The position numbers were made by a program, and so were the translations under genes. From JBFKMV01 sp041629655 (lineage in GTDB: Bacteria > Acidobacteriota > Polarisedimenticolia > Polarisedimenticolales > Polarisedimenticolaceae): a DNA stretch of 29,936 bases. The stretch spans positions 1-29,936 of the forward strand of contig JBFKMV010000042.1 in assembly GCA_041629655.1 (NCBI GenBank). The letters are read 5' to 3'. Below the pieces are notes generated by a model. The model did no database searches. It was given only the letters and a program-made list of their open reading frames with translations, and was not told the origin of the DNA. Below are positions 14,072-21,163 of this stretch, one piece after another (position 1 is the stretch's first letter; every line of letters starts with the position of its first letter).

Positions 14072-14083
14072 GGACCGGTACGC

Positions 14084-14752
14084 ATGCGGGGAAGTAAGTC
14101 TTTGACGTGTCGAGAGTTCCAGGCCGAGGTGGTGCATTTCCAGGCCGACGAGCTGCCCGAGGCGCGCCGCCAGCCGCTGCAGGAGCACCTGGACGGCTGC
14201 CCGGCGTGCGCCCGGTATCTCGCGGTCGAGGACTCGTTCCTGCGCCTGATCCGGGCCTCGGCCGGGCGGGTCCCGGCGCCGCCGGGCCTCGAGACCCGCA
14301 TCCGCGCCCGGCTGGCCGGCGGATCCGCTTCGCGCCCTCGCCGCGGGCTGCCGGGCTGGCTGGCCGCCCCGGGTGCGGCGGCGGCCGCCGCCGCGTTGAT
14401 TCTCGGGCTGTCCCTGGTCCTCGTCGTCGGCGGCATGCCCGGGGGACCGGGCGGGGGCCGGGCGGGCGTGATCCACGTGGTGCGCACGGTCACGGTCGTG
14501 GATCGCGACTGCGACCGGGCCGGCCGGACGCTCGAGCAGCAGCGCGGCTGCCGGCACCCGGAGCACGTCAACGCGCTCAAGCCGGCGGACGGGATGTACT
14601 GGAACCTCAGTCTCGGCCAGGACGCGGCGCGAGCGCTCGCCCTGGACCCGGCGCGCCGGGGCGAGCGCATCACCGTCGAGGGCGACTTCTACCCCGACCT
14701 GTCCACGATCCGGCTGACCCGCGCCGGCGAGGGCGGTCAGGTCATCCTCTAG
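14084..14752 (+). CDS. Membrane-anchored zinc-type anti-sigma factor
   Basis: The 222-residue protein begins with a zinc-associated anti-sigma domain: Cys9, then His35-x3-Cys39-x2-Cys42 (EHLDGCPAC), the ligand set of RsrA/ChrR-like factors that sequester ECF sigma factors. Residues 91-117 are one membrane helix. The C-terminal part (118-222) should be periplasmic and holds two Cys, at 143 and 156 (DRDCDRAG; QQRGCRHP), which could form a disulfide, followed by a beta-rich segment (GERITVEGDFYPDLSTIRL). The gene follows the sigma factor by 12 bases. Classic RsrA is soluble, so a transmembrane version with Cys on both sides is notable. ATG 14084 is chosen with GAGGA upstream; TTG 14102 is possible. 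Redox sensing is inference. Confidence 0.85.
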   Translation: MRGSKSLTCREFQAEVVHFQADELPEARRQPLQEHLDGCPACARYLAVEDSFLRLIRASAGRVPAPPGLETRIRARLAGGSASRPRRGLPGWLAAPGAAAAAAALILGLSLVLVVGGMPGGPGGGRAGVIHVVRTVTVVDRDCDRAGRTLEQQRGCRHPEHVNALKPADGMYWNLSLGQDAARALALDPARRGERITVEGDFYPDLSTIRLTRAGEGGQVIL

Positions 14753-14765
14753 CGGCGAGCGGACG

Positions 14766-14801
14766 CACCCCGCACGGCCTCCGCTGGGGCGGGGCGGGGT
14801 G
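14766..14801 (+). terminator. GC-rich hairpin after the anti-sigma gene, no T-tract
   Basis: CACCCCGC (14766-14773) pairs perfectly with GCGGGGTG (14794-14801), 14 bases after the anti-sigma stop. No run of T follows, so it is a weak or Rho-assisted terminator at best, or an mRNA-stabilising stem. Confidence 0.3.
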
Positions 14802-14863
14802 TCCCGGAGCACCGGGCCGGGCGGCCCACCCGGGCCCGGGCCGCGCGATCTGGCGGCCGGTCC

Positions 14864-14869
14864 TATAAT
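14864..14869 (+). promoter_or_regulatory. -10 box for the thioredoxin operon
   Basis: A perfect TATAAT with expected +1 near 14876, giving a leader of about 70 bases to trxA. No -35 hexamer resembling TTGACA lies 16-18 bases upstream, so activation by another factor is possible. The leader contains a GC-rich self-complementary stretch near 14910-14930. Confidence 0.5.
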
Positions 14870-14946
14870 TGATGGGCGTTTCCCGCATCGGGGCCGCGGG
14901 CGGGAGACGCCGCCGGGCGGCGGCCCGGTGCCATCCGAGGTGAAGC

Positions 14947-15270
14947 ATGAGTCACGTGATCGAGGCCGACGACAGCAGTTTCGACAGCGAGGTGATCCAG
15001 AGCGCCGACCCGGTGCTCGTGGACTTTTCCGCCACCTGGTGCGGCCCGTGCAAGAAGCTGGAGCCGATCGTGCACGAGCTGGCGGGCGATTTCGAGGGCC
15101 GTCTCAAGGTCGTCAAGATCGACGTCGACAAGGCGCCCCAGACCGCGGCCCGGTTCGCCGTGCTGTCGGTCCCCACGTTGCTGCTGTTCCGCGGCGGCGA
15201 GGTGAAGGACCAGCTCGTCGGGTTGCTGCCCAAGCAGGCGCTGGCGGACAGGGTCAACAAGGTGCTCTGA
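14947..15270 (+). CDS. trxA: Thioredoxin
   Basis: Thioredoxin is the cytoplasmic dithiol carrier that reduces protein disulfides and feeds electrons to DsbD-type membrane proteins. The 107-residue product has the canonical active site WCGPC (Cys32, Cys35), the preceding LVDFSAT strand, VKIDVDKAPQTAARFAV, and the cis-proline Pro76 in SVPTLLLFRGGE. There is no signal peptide, so it acts in the cytoplasm. ATG 14947 is five bases after GAGGTGA. The next gene, encoding a CcdA/DsbD-like membrane protein, begins one base after the stop, so the two are surely co-translated: an immediate electron donor beside its membrane acceptor. Confidence 0.97.
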   Translation: MSHVIEADDSSFDSEVIQSADPVLVDFSATWCGPCKKLEPIVHELAGDFEGRLKVVKIDVDKAPQTAARFAVLSVPTLLLFRGGEVKDQLVGLLPKQALADRVNKVL

Positions 15271-15271
15271 G

Positions 15272-16033
15272 ATGCAGGCCTTCCTGGAGCGGATCAACGA
15301 ATGGGGCTTCGCGCTGAACGAGGTCCTGCAGGGACAGCTCGAGGCGGGCTCGCTGGCCGCGGTGTTCGTGGTGTTCGCCGCCGGGGTGCTGACGAGCTTC
15401 ACGCCCTGCGTGTACCCGATGATCCCGGTGACCGTGACCTACATCGGCGGAGCGTCGTCGGGCAGCCGGCGGCGGGCGGTCACGCTGTCCGTGGTGTACG
15501 TGCTGGGCATGGCGATCATCTATGCCTTGCTGGGCGTGGTGACGGCGTTGCTGGGCAAGACGTTCGGGCAGTTCACGCGGCACCCCGCGATCTACGGTGC
15601 GGTGGGTTTGCTGATCGTGGTGTTCGGCGTCGTGATGCTGGACCTGTTCACGATCCGCATCCCGGCGTTCTTCGCCGGCGTGCAGGCCGAGGGCGCGCGG
15701 CGGGGCGGTTACTCGGGAGCCCTGCTGATGGGGGTCGCGGCCGGCTTCGTCGCCGCGCCGTGCACCGCTCCGGTGCTGGGCCTGCTGCTGGTCTACGTGG
15801 CCAAGACCCGGGACGTGCTGTGGGGCGGCTCGCTGTTGTTGATCTTCGCCCTGGGACTGGGGATGTTGCTGATGGTGCTCGGGATCTTCTCGGGCTTCCT
15901 GTCCAGCCTGCCGCGCGCCGGCGCGTGGATGAACTGGATCAAGAAGGGATTCGGTTTCGCGATGCTGGTCGTCGGCGGCTGGTTCCTGCTGCAGGCGATC
16001 TCGATGGCCGCGGCCCGCGGGGCGGGCGCATGA
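15272..16033 (+). CDS. CcdA/DsbD-type transmembrane thiol-disulfide electron carrier
   Basis: The 253-residue protein corresponds to the central membrane domain of DsbD (or CcdA), which passes electrons from cytoplasmic thioredoxin to periplasmic thioredoxin-like proteins. The two redox cysteines are Cys46 in TSFTPCVYPMIPVTV and Cys164 in FVAAPCTAPVLG, each in the proline-flanked setting typical of DsbD. Hydrophobic segments suggest about seven to eight helices. DsbD alpha and gamma periplasmic domains are missing; the following tlpA-like gene may supply an equivalent as a separate protein. It starts one base after the trxA stop and its own stop overlaps the next start (ATGA). Use in cytochrome c maturation or disulfide isomerase recycling cannot be distinguished. 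Confidence 0.92.
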   Translation: MQAFLERINEWGFALNEVLQGQLEAGSLAAVFVVFAAGVLTSFTPCVYPMIPVTVTYIGGASSGSRRRAVTLSVVYVLGMAIIYALLGVVTALLGKTFGQFTRHPAIYGAVGLLIVVFGVVMLDLFTIRIPAFFAGVQAEGARRGGYSGALLMGVAAGFVAAPCTAPVLGLLLVYVAKTRDVLWGGSLLLIFALGLGMLLMVLGIFSGFLSSLPRAGAWMNWIKKGFGFAMLVVGGWFLLQAISMAAARGAGA

Positions 16034-16518
16034 CCCGCCGCCGCCGGGTGACGCTGCTCGGCCTGGCGCTGCTGGCGCTCGGCGCTGCGGCGTACGGCGC
16101 CGACGAGCGGGTCGAGCTGCCGTTGCGTCTGCTCGACCCCGCCGGAGGGGAGCTGCGCGTCGAGGCCGGCCGCGGGCCGTTGCACCTGGTGTTCTTCGCC
16201 ACGTGGTGTCCACCGTGCCTGGACGAGCTGCCGCGGCTGGCGGAGCTCGAGGCGCGCTGGACCGATCGGGGCTACCGCCTGGTGCTGGTGGCGGTGCCGT
16301 CGCGGCAGTCCCGCGACCGGCTGGCCCGATTCATCGAGGATCGAGCACCGCCCGGGCGCCTGGGCTTCGACAGCACCGGCGCGGTGCAGCAGGCGCTGGG
16401 GGTGGAGGAGCTGCCGTCCCACGTGCTGCTCGCGGGGGACGGCACCGTGCTCGCGCGCGCCTCGCAGCTGGGCCCCGAGCTGGAACGGGCGGTGGCCGAG
16501 GCCGCCGGGCGCCGCTGA
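16030..16518 (+). CDS. Exported TlpA-like thioredoxin-fold protein
   Basis: The 162-residue protein starts with a signal peptide or N-terminal anchor (MTRRRR then VTLLGLALLALGAAAYG, cleavage near residue 23). The mature part is a thioredoxin fold of the TlpA/ResA group: LHLVFFATWCPPCLDELPRL with active-site Cys60 and Cys63 (WCPPC), then YRLVLVAVPSRQSRDR, and the cis-Pro region EELPSHVLLAGDGTVLARASQ. It likely receives electrons from the CcdA/DsbD-like carrier encoded just upstream (start overlaps that stop) and reduces periplasmic or apocytochrome thiols. It is the last gene of the trxA operon. Confidence 0.9.
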   Translation: MTRRRRVTLLGLALLALGAAAYGADERVELPLRLLDPAGGELRVEAGRGPLHLVFFATWCPPCLDELPRLAELEARWTDRGYRLVLVAVPSRQSRDRLARFIEDRAPPGRLGFDSTGAVQQALGVEELPSHVLLAGDGTVLARASQLGPELERAVAEAAGRR

Positions 16519-16532
16519 GCGGCCCGCGCGGC

Positions 16533-16561
16533 TTGCACGGGCGGCCGGCGTCCGGTATCTA
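16533..16561 (+). promoter_or_regulatory. Possible weak promoter for the HNH gene
   Basis: TTGCAC (16533-16538) and TATCTA (16556-16561) are 17 bases apart, with expected +1 near 16568. The -10 match is poor, so this is tentative. Confidence 0.3.
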
Positions 16562-16598
16562 GAACCGGAGGATCACCGGCCGGGCCGAGGTGGAAACG

Positions 16599-17213
16599 AT
16601 GACCGATTCCGCGGTGCTGGTGCTGAACCGCGTGTACCAGGCGGTGCAGATCACCGGGGTGCGTCGCGCGTTCCGGCTGTTCTACGCCGGCCGCGCGCGG
16701 GCGGTCGACCGCGATTTCTCCACCTATTCGTTCGAGAACTGGTGCGACCTGCCCGCCGGCGCCGCGGACCCCGTGATCACGACGCCTCACCGGTCGATCC
16801 GTATTCCGCGGGTGATCCAGCTGATCTATTACGACCGGGTGCCCAACCGCGAGGTGCGTTTCACGCGGCGCAACATCTTCCACCGCGATCGCAACCGCTG
16901 CCAGTATTGCGGCAAGGTGTTTCCCCAGCGGGGGCTCAACGTGGATCACGTCGTTCCGACCTCGCGCGGCGGCAAGTCGTGCTGGAACAACGTGGTCTGC
17001 GCGTGCATCGAGTGCAACAGCCGCAAGGGTTGCCGCACTCCCGAAGAGGCGGGGATGAGGCTGGTCCGCACGCCCAAGCGGCCGGCCGGGCATCCGATCG
17101 TTCGCGCCGACTGGCTCGGGCCGCTCCACGAGGAGTGGCGCACGTTCCTCGACGTCGCCTACTGGAACGTGGAGCTGTCCGACGAGGTCGTCCCGCCCGG
17201 CGACTCGCCGTAG
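16599..17213 (+). CDS. HNH endonuclease-family protein
   Basis: The 204-residue protein has the widespread stand-alone HNH layout. Residues 6-50 form an N-terminal module (VLVLNRVYQAVQITGVRRAF, FYAGRARAVDRDF) always found with this subfamily. The nuclease domain follows: zinc-binding CQYC (101-104), then NVDHVVPTSRGGKSCWNNVV with His117 as probable general base, and the second zinc pair CIEC (136-139) followed by NSRKG. These are the beta-beta-alpha-metal elements. ATG 16599 has GAGGTGG upstream; an in-frame GTG lies at 16590. No restriction-modification partner, methylase or toxin-antitoxin feature is adjacent. The cellular role of this common subfamily is not established, and DNA cleavage is inferred from fold. 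Confidence 0.9.
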   Translation: MTDSAVLVLNRVYQAVQITGVRRAFRLFYAGRARAVDRDFSTYSFENWCDLPAGAADPVITTPHRSIRIPRVIQLIYYDRVPNREVRFTRRNIFHRDRNRCQYCGKVFPQRGLNVDHVVPTSRGGKSCWNNVVCACIECNSRKGCRTPEEAGMRLVRTPKRPAGHPIVRADWLGPLHEEWRTFLDVAYWNVELSDEVVPPGDSP

Positions 17214-17223
17214 TCCGCGGCCC

Positions 17224-18747
17224 TCAGCGCCGCGCCGGCCGCCGCGCGACGCCGAGCGCGGTCATCCTGCGGTAGAGCTTCTGGCGCGACCAGCCGATGC
17301 GCCGCGCCGCGTCGGCCAGGTTGTGGTCGCAGTCCCCGAGCGCCCGCTCGATCATCGCCCGCTCCAGCGAGCCTTCGCCGGCGACCGGCGGCGCGGTGGC
17401 GCTCGCGGAGAGGTCGAGGTCGGCCGCCCGGATCCTCCCGTCGGATCCCCGCAACAGGGCGCGTGTCAGCACCGCGCGCAGCTCGCGCACGTTGCCGGGC
17501 CAATCGTGGGCGCGCAACCGCTCCAGGGCCGATGCGGTCACGGTCGCCGATGCCAGTCCGGTCTCGCGGGCGACGCTGGCGATCAGGTGCGCGGCCAGCG
17601 GCGCCAGATCGTCGGGTCGCTCGCGCAGCGCGGGCACGCGCACGACGACCACCGCGATGCGGTGGTAGAGGTCGTTGCGAAACGCGCCACGCGAGACGCG
17701 CTCGAGCAGATCGCGGTGGGTGGCGGCGACCACCCGCACGTCGACCTCGATCTCGCGATCGCCGCCGACCGGCCGCACCCGCCCGCTCTGCAGCACCCGC
17801 AGCAGCTTGGCCTGCATCGCCAACGGCATGTCGCCGATCTCGTCCAGCAGCAGCGTGCCGCCATCCGCGCGGCGCATCAGGCCCGGCCGGTCGCGCTCGG
17901 AGCCGGTGTAGGCGCCACGCACGGCCCCGAACAGCTCGCTCTCCAGCAGCGTCTCCGGCAGCGCGGCGCAGTTCAGCGCCACCAGCGGACCGTCCCGGCG
18001 CCGGCTGTGCCGGTGGAGCGCGCGCACCACGCCCTCCTTGCCCGATCCCGACTCGCCACGGACCAGCACCGCCAGATCGTACGGCGCGATCCGGCGCACC
18101 CAGCGCAGCATGCGCGTGAAGGCCGCGGAGCGTCCCACCAGCCCGGGCTCCGCGGTCTCGCCGGCCGGCGGGTCGGCCCGCGCCGAGGCCTCGCGCCCCA
18201 GCACCAGCGCCGCGAGCGACGCGAACCCGGTCATCAACGCGGGCAGCCCGGAGGCGGTCGCGGACCGCAGACGAGCGCCGGCCGGGACCCGGCTGTCGGC
18301 GATCAGCGCGACACACCGGCGGCCGTCCGGATCCACCGCCGGGATCGTCGTGCCGCAGACCGACCGCAGGTCGAGTGCCCGGACCGAGCGCTGGTCGCGC
18401 AGCTCCGGGTCCTCGGCGACGTCGTCGAACAGCGCGGGCCCGGCCAGCCGGACCACGCGCCGCAGCACGCTGCGGCTCGGCCGGGTCGGAGCGTCGCTCA
18501 GGCGGCAGCGCAACGCCTCGATCCGCAGCTCGGCCCCCGGGGCACGAGCCGAGACCACGAACGCGCGTTCCATCCCGGTGGCCTCGAGCACTGCGGCGAG
18601 CAGGGCTTCCAGCGCCGCGTCGTGCGGGACGGCGCCGATCCGCGCGCAGCAGCGCGCAAGCCGCTCCCACGCCCGGCCGGGAGCGCTGTTTGACGGGCTC
18701 CGATGCGGCGGGCTATGCTCGATCGGGTTCGGATGGTCAGGATCCAA
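17224..18747 (-). CDS. Sigma-54-dependent enhancer-binding regulator with GAF domain
   Basis: The 507-residue protein activates sigma-54 RNA polymerase. Residues 25-185 resemble a GAF sensory domain. The AAA+ domain (200-430) has Walker A GESGSGKE at 231-238, Walker B LLLDEIGD with Asp302-Glu303, FRNDLYHRI, and the arginine-finger region. The sigma-54 contact loop, usually GAFTGA, reads GAYTGS (278-283), a noticeable change. WPGNVREL and a C-terminal Fis-type helix-turn-helix (NLADAARRIGWSRQKLYRRM) complete it. No receiver domain is present, so a small ligand or partner probably controls it. TTG 18747 is the only plausible start that keeps the N-terminal helix, but it overlaps the start of the divergent gene and puts that gene's promoter inside this coding region, so the true start is uncertain. 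Target genes are unknown. Confidence 0.9.
   Translation of the reverse strand: MDPDHPNPIEHSPPHRSPSNSAPGRAWERLARCCARIGAVPHDAALEALLAAVLEATGMERAFVVSARAPGAELRIEALRCRLSDAPTRPSRSVLRRVVRLAGPALFDDVAEDPELRDQRSVRALDLRSVCGTTIPAVDPDGRRCVALIADSRVPAGARLRSATASGLPALMTGFASLAALVLGREASARADPPAGETAEPGLVGRSAAFTRMLRWVRRIAPYDLAVLVRGESGSGKEGVVRALHRHSRRRDGPLVALNCAALPETLLESELFGAVRGAYTGSERDRPGLMRRADGGTLLLDEIGDMPLAMQAKLLRVLQSGRVRPVGGDREIEVDVRVVAATHRDLLERVSRGAFRNDLYHRIAVVVVRVPALRERPDDLAPLAAHLIASVARETGLASATVTASALERLRAHDWPGNVRELRAVLTRALLRGSDGRIRAADLDLSASATAPPVAGEGSLERAMIERALGDCDHNLADAARRIGWSRQKLYRRMTALGVARRPARR
18690..18719 (+). promoter_or_regulatory. Sigma-70 type promoter for the exported protein gene
   Basis: TTGACG (18690-18695) and TATGCT (18714-18719) are 18 bases apart; expected +1 is near 18726, about 21 bases before ATG 18747. 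It lies inside the N-terminal codons of the divergent enhancer-binding protein gene as annotated. Confidence 0.65.
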
Positions 18748-19355
18748 TGCGTATGTCCCTCGTCCCCACCGGTCGTGTTCCGTTCCGTTGCGCCGCGACG
18801 TTGCTTGCCGTCGCGGTCCTGGCGACGGTCGCCTCGGCCACCGACGTCGTCGTCCGTCGCGGCGGCGCGGACGTCGAGGGCCACGTGGTGTCCGTGGACG
18901 AGAGCCACGTCGTCGTGAACACCGATCGGGGCCGTGTCCGAATCCCGAGGTCCCAGGTCAGCTCGATCACGTTCGGCGGCGCGGTGCGCCCGGCGCCTCC
19001 GCTGAAAGTCGAGATTCGCAACGAGCGCGCCGACGATGCGCTGGACGTGCTGCTGGACGACGAGCCGATCATCGAGCGGGCTCGCGCCGAGGGATCATGG
19101 ATCGACATCACCGACCGGCTCAAGACCGGAAACCACGCCTTGCGGTTACGGATCCACAACGATCGCGGCGGCTGGGGCTACCGCGTGGGCGTTCGGATCA
19201 ACGGCGTGGTGACCCGCGTGGAGTGCGGGGAGCCGCCGGTGCGGCCCTGCCGGTGCTGTGGCAAGGACGGTACCGAGGTCGGCGTGATCGACGACCTGCC
19301 GATCACCTGGATCTGGGTCGATCGCGATCTGGGCACCGCGGAGTTGCAGCGATAG
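18747..19355 (+). CDS. Exported protein of unknown function with C-terminal Cys cluster
   Basis: I do not recognise this 202-residue protein. It has a signal peptide: a charged N-terminus (MRMSLVPTGRVPFR) and a hydrophobic core (AATLLAVAVLATVASA), with cleavage near residue 32 before TDVVV. Residues 33-75 form a small beta-rich unit (VVVRRGGADVEGHVVSVDES, then VVVNTDRGRVRIPRSQVSSI) of the kind seen in secreted proteins that begin with a short SH3-like fold. Residues 85-165 look like a beta-sandwich (VEIRNERADDALDVLLDDE ... HALRLRIHNDRGGWGYRVGV). The end holds four Cys (VECGEPPVRPCRCCGKDG) that might bind metal or form disulfides. ATG 18747 or ATG 18753 can be the start. A strong promoter precedes it. 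The rhomboid gene follows after 70 bases, perhaps in one transcript. Confidence 0.75.
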   Translation: MRMSLVPTGRVPFRCAATLLAVAVLATVASATDVVVRRGGADVEGHVVSVDESHVVVNTDRGRVRIPRSQVSSITFGGAVRPAPPLKVEIRNERADDALDVLLDDEPIIERARAEGSWIDITDRLKTGNHALRLRIHNDRGGWGYRVGVRINGVVTRVECGEPPVRPCRCCGKDGTEVGVIDDLPITWIWVDRDLGTAELQR

Positions 19356-19425
19356 CGCGGCCCGGCGTCACGGCGGACGCCCACGGCGCGGCCGGCGAGC
19401 CGGTTCCCGACAGAGGACGTGATCG

Positions 19426-20196
19426 ATGAGCTATTACCGACAGGGCCCGTTCCGCGGACCGGGCGGAGGCGTCACGATCGGTGTCCCCTCGCTGACGCCG
19501 ATGGTGCGCGCGATCATGATCGCCTGCGGCGCCGTCTGGCTGGTGCAGTACCTGGGATACCGGATGCTCGGGCGCGATGTGCTGTCGCAGTGGCTAGGGC
19601 TCGTTCCGGCCAACCTGCTGGGCTATCTCTGGCAGCCGTTCAGCTACATGTGGTTGCACTCCCCGGCGACGATCTTCCACGTGTTCTTCAACATGCTGTT
19701 CCTGTGGCTGCTGGGCAGCGATCTCGAGCGGCGTTGGGGCAGCCGGGGATTCCTGCGCTATTACCTGGTCTGCGGGATCGGGGCGGCGCCGTTCATCATC
19801 CTGGCCGGGCTCGCGTCGCGCGGCGCCGAGGTGGCGAGCCTGGTCGGTGGCGACCCGGCGAGCATCCCCACGATCGGAGCCTCCGGTGCGGTGTACGGGA
19901 TCATCCTGGCCTACGGGATGGTGTTCGCCGACCGCACGATCCTGTTCATGCTGATCTTTCCGATGCGCGCGCGGACCTTCGCGATCGTGCTGTTCGTGAT
20001 CGCGTTCTTCTCGACGCTCGACACCCGGAGCGTCGGCATCTCGCACGTCGCGCACCTGGGCGGCATGGTCGTGGGCTACCTGTACCTGAAACGAGCCTGG
20101 CGGGTGGGGGAGTTCTACCGCGAGTTGCGCTGGAAGGTGCGGCGGCGGCGCTTCCGCGTGATCCCGCCGCGGGACGACGATCCCTGGGTGAACTAG
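19426..20196 (+). CDS. Rhomboid-family intramembrane serine protease
   Basis: Rhomboids cleave membrane proteins within or near their transmembrane segments. The 256-residue protein has six hydrophobic helices. The catalytic Ser153 lies in TIGASGAVYG, the GxSG motif of helix 4, and His210 lies in SHVAHLGGMVVGYLY, the AHxxGxxxG motif of helix 6. The L1-loop region WQPFSYMWLHSPATIFHVFFNMLFLWLLGSDLERRWGS is typical, with FHVFFNM providing the oxyanion-hole His and Asn. The catalytic dyad is complete, so activity is likely. GAGGA precedes ATG 19426 by about nine bases. Substrates are unknown; the preceding exported protein is a candidate partner only by position. It is convergent with the minus-strand XRE operon. 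Confidence 0.95.
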   Translation: MSYYRQGPFRGPGGGVTIGVPSLTPMVRAIMIACGAVWLVQYLGYRMLGRDVLSQWLGLVPANLLGYLWQPFSYMWLHSPATIFHVFFNMLFLWLLGSDLERRWGSRGFLRYYLVCGIGAAPFIILAGLASRGAEVASLVGGDPASIPTIGASGAVYGIILAYGMVFADRTILFMLIFPMRARTFAIVLFVIAFFSTLDTRSVGISHVAHLGGMVVGYLYLKRAWRVGEFYRELRWKVRRRRFRVIPPRDDDPWVN

Positions 20197-20212
20197 CGGC
20201 CCCGGACGCCGG

Positions 20213-21163
20213 CTAGCGCTCGAGCGCGGCCTCGCGCTCGGCCATCTCCTTCACCTCGAGCAGCGCCTCCGCCGCGCCGCGCTCGCCGAGCAACACCGAG
20301 CGGAGGTCGCTCCAGCGTCCCTTGTGGCGCATCGTGTAGTACAGGGCGCCACCGCTCTGGAAGCTCAGCACCAGCCGGTTTCCGAGCCAGCGCGTCCTGA
20401 TCCGCGAGACGTCGGTCAGTCCGGCCGGCAGCCGGAATCCCTGCAGGTAGGTGATCGGGATCGGCTCGTCGCGCACGCCCCAGATGTAGATCGTGCCACC
20501 CTCGCCCGGAGTCGGCGGCGAGACCAGACCGGACAGGTGGATCGCCTGCGGATCGGGCTCGGCGGACACGCCGCTCTCGGCCTCGCCCTGCGGCGAGACC
20601 AGGGACTCCTCGCCGTCGGTGGGCAGGAGCTCGGGTCCGTGCACTTCCACGAGACCGTCCGGATCCAGCACGCCGCGCATGAAGACCGGGCCGGCGGCCG
20701 TGTCCTGGACCCACGAGACGTGGAGCCAGTGACCGCGTACCTCGATGTCCGGGAGCCGCCGATTCCCCGCGCCGGCAAAGACGCGGCGTAGCGGCGTCCA
20801 CTGGTCGTCGACCAGCGTGGTGACGAACAGCTCGAGCACCGCGTCCTCGCTGCGCGACCAGATCACGAAGGGCTGGTTTCCTCCCGCCCGCAGCGCCAGC
20901 GCGGGCTCGCGGTCGGTGGCCCGCTCGTCGGTACCGGGGATCAGCCAGTTCGTCTTGGTGCCGTCGGGGTCCTGGCGGGTGTACCGCAGCATGGTCCCGG
21001 ACGCGGGCGGTTGATCGTTGCTCGGGGACTCCATCGACTGCCACGTCTCGCTGCGCACCGTGTGGACCGTTCCGTCGGGAGCGACCTTGAATGCCCCCGC
21101 GAGCGCAGCGGTTGCCGCGGCCGGCACGAGCGCCAGCGTCAGGAACCACGCCGCGGCACGCAT
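20213..21163 (-). CDS. Exported beta-rich protein of unknown function, third gene of XRE operon
   Basis: I do not recognise a named family. The 316-residue product has a signal peptide (MRAAAWFLTLALVPAAATA, cleavage near 19). The mature part contains repeats of a strand pattern such as EPALALRAGGNQPFVIWSRS, LPDIEVRGHWLHVSWVQDT and IRTRWLGNRLVLSFQSGGAL, which resemble blades of a sialidase/BNR-type beta-propeller. Residues 190-240 are Pro/Glu-rich, and the C-terminus is a charged helix (GAAEALLEVKEMAEREAALER). ATG 21163 overlaps the TPR gene stop by one base (TGATG), so translation is coupled. The link with a regulator pair upstream suggests a secreted effector or sensor under their control. 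Confidence 0.8.
   Translation of the reverse strand: MRAAAWFLTLALVPAAATAALAGAFKVAPDGTVHTVRSETWQSMESPSNDQPPASGTMLRYTRQDPDGTKTNWLIPGTDERATDREPALALRAGGNQPFVIWSRSEDAVLELFVTTLVDDQWTPLRRVFAGAGNRRLPDIEVRGHWLHVSWVQDTAAGPVFMRGVLDPDGLVEVHGPELLPTDGEESLVSPQGEAESGVSAEPDPQAIHLSGLVSPPTPGEGGTIYIWGVRDEPIPITYLQGFRLPAGLTDVSRIRTRWLGNRLVLSFQSGGALYYTMRHKGRWSDLRSVLLGERGAAEALLEVKEMAEREAALER

Noticed and set aside
16521..16537. GG...TTGCA as a sigma-54 promoter before the HNH gene
   Set aside because: The GG and GC elements are 12 bases apart rather than the invariant 10.
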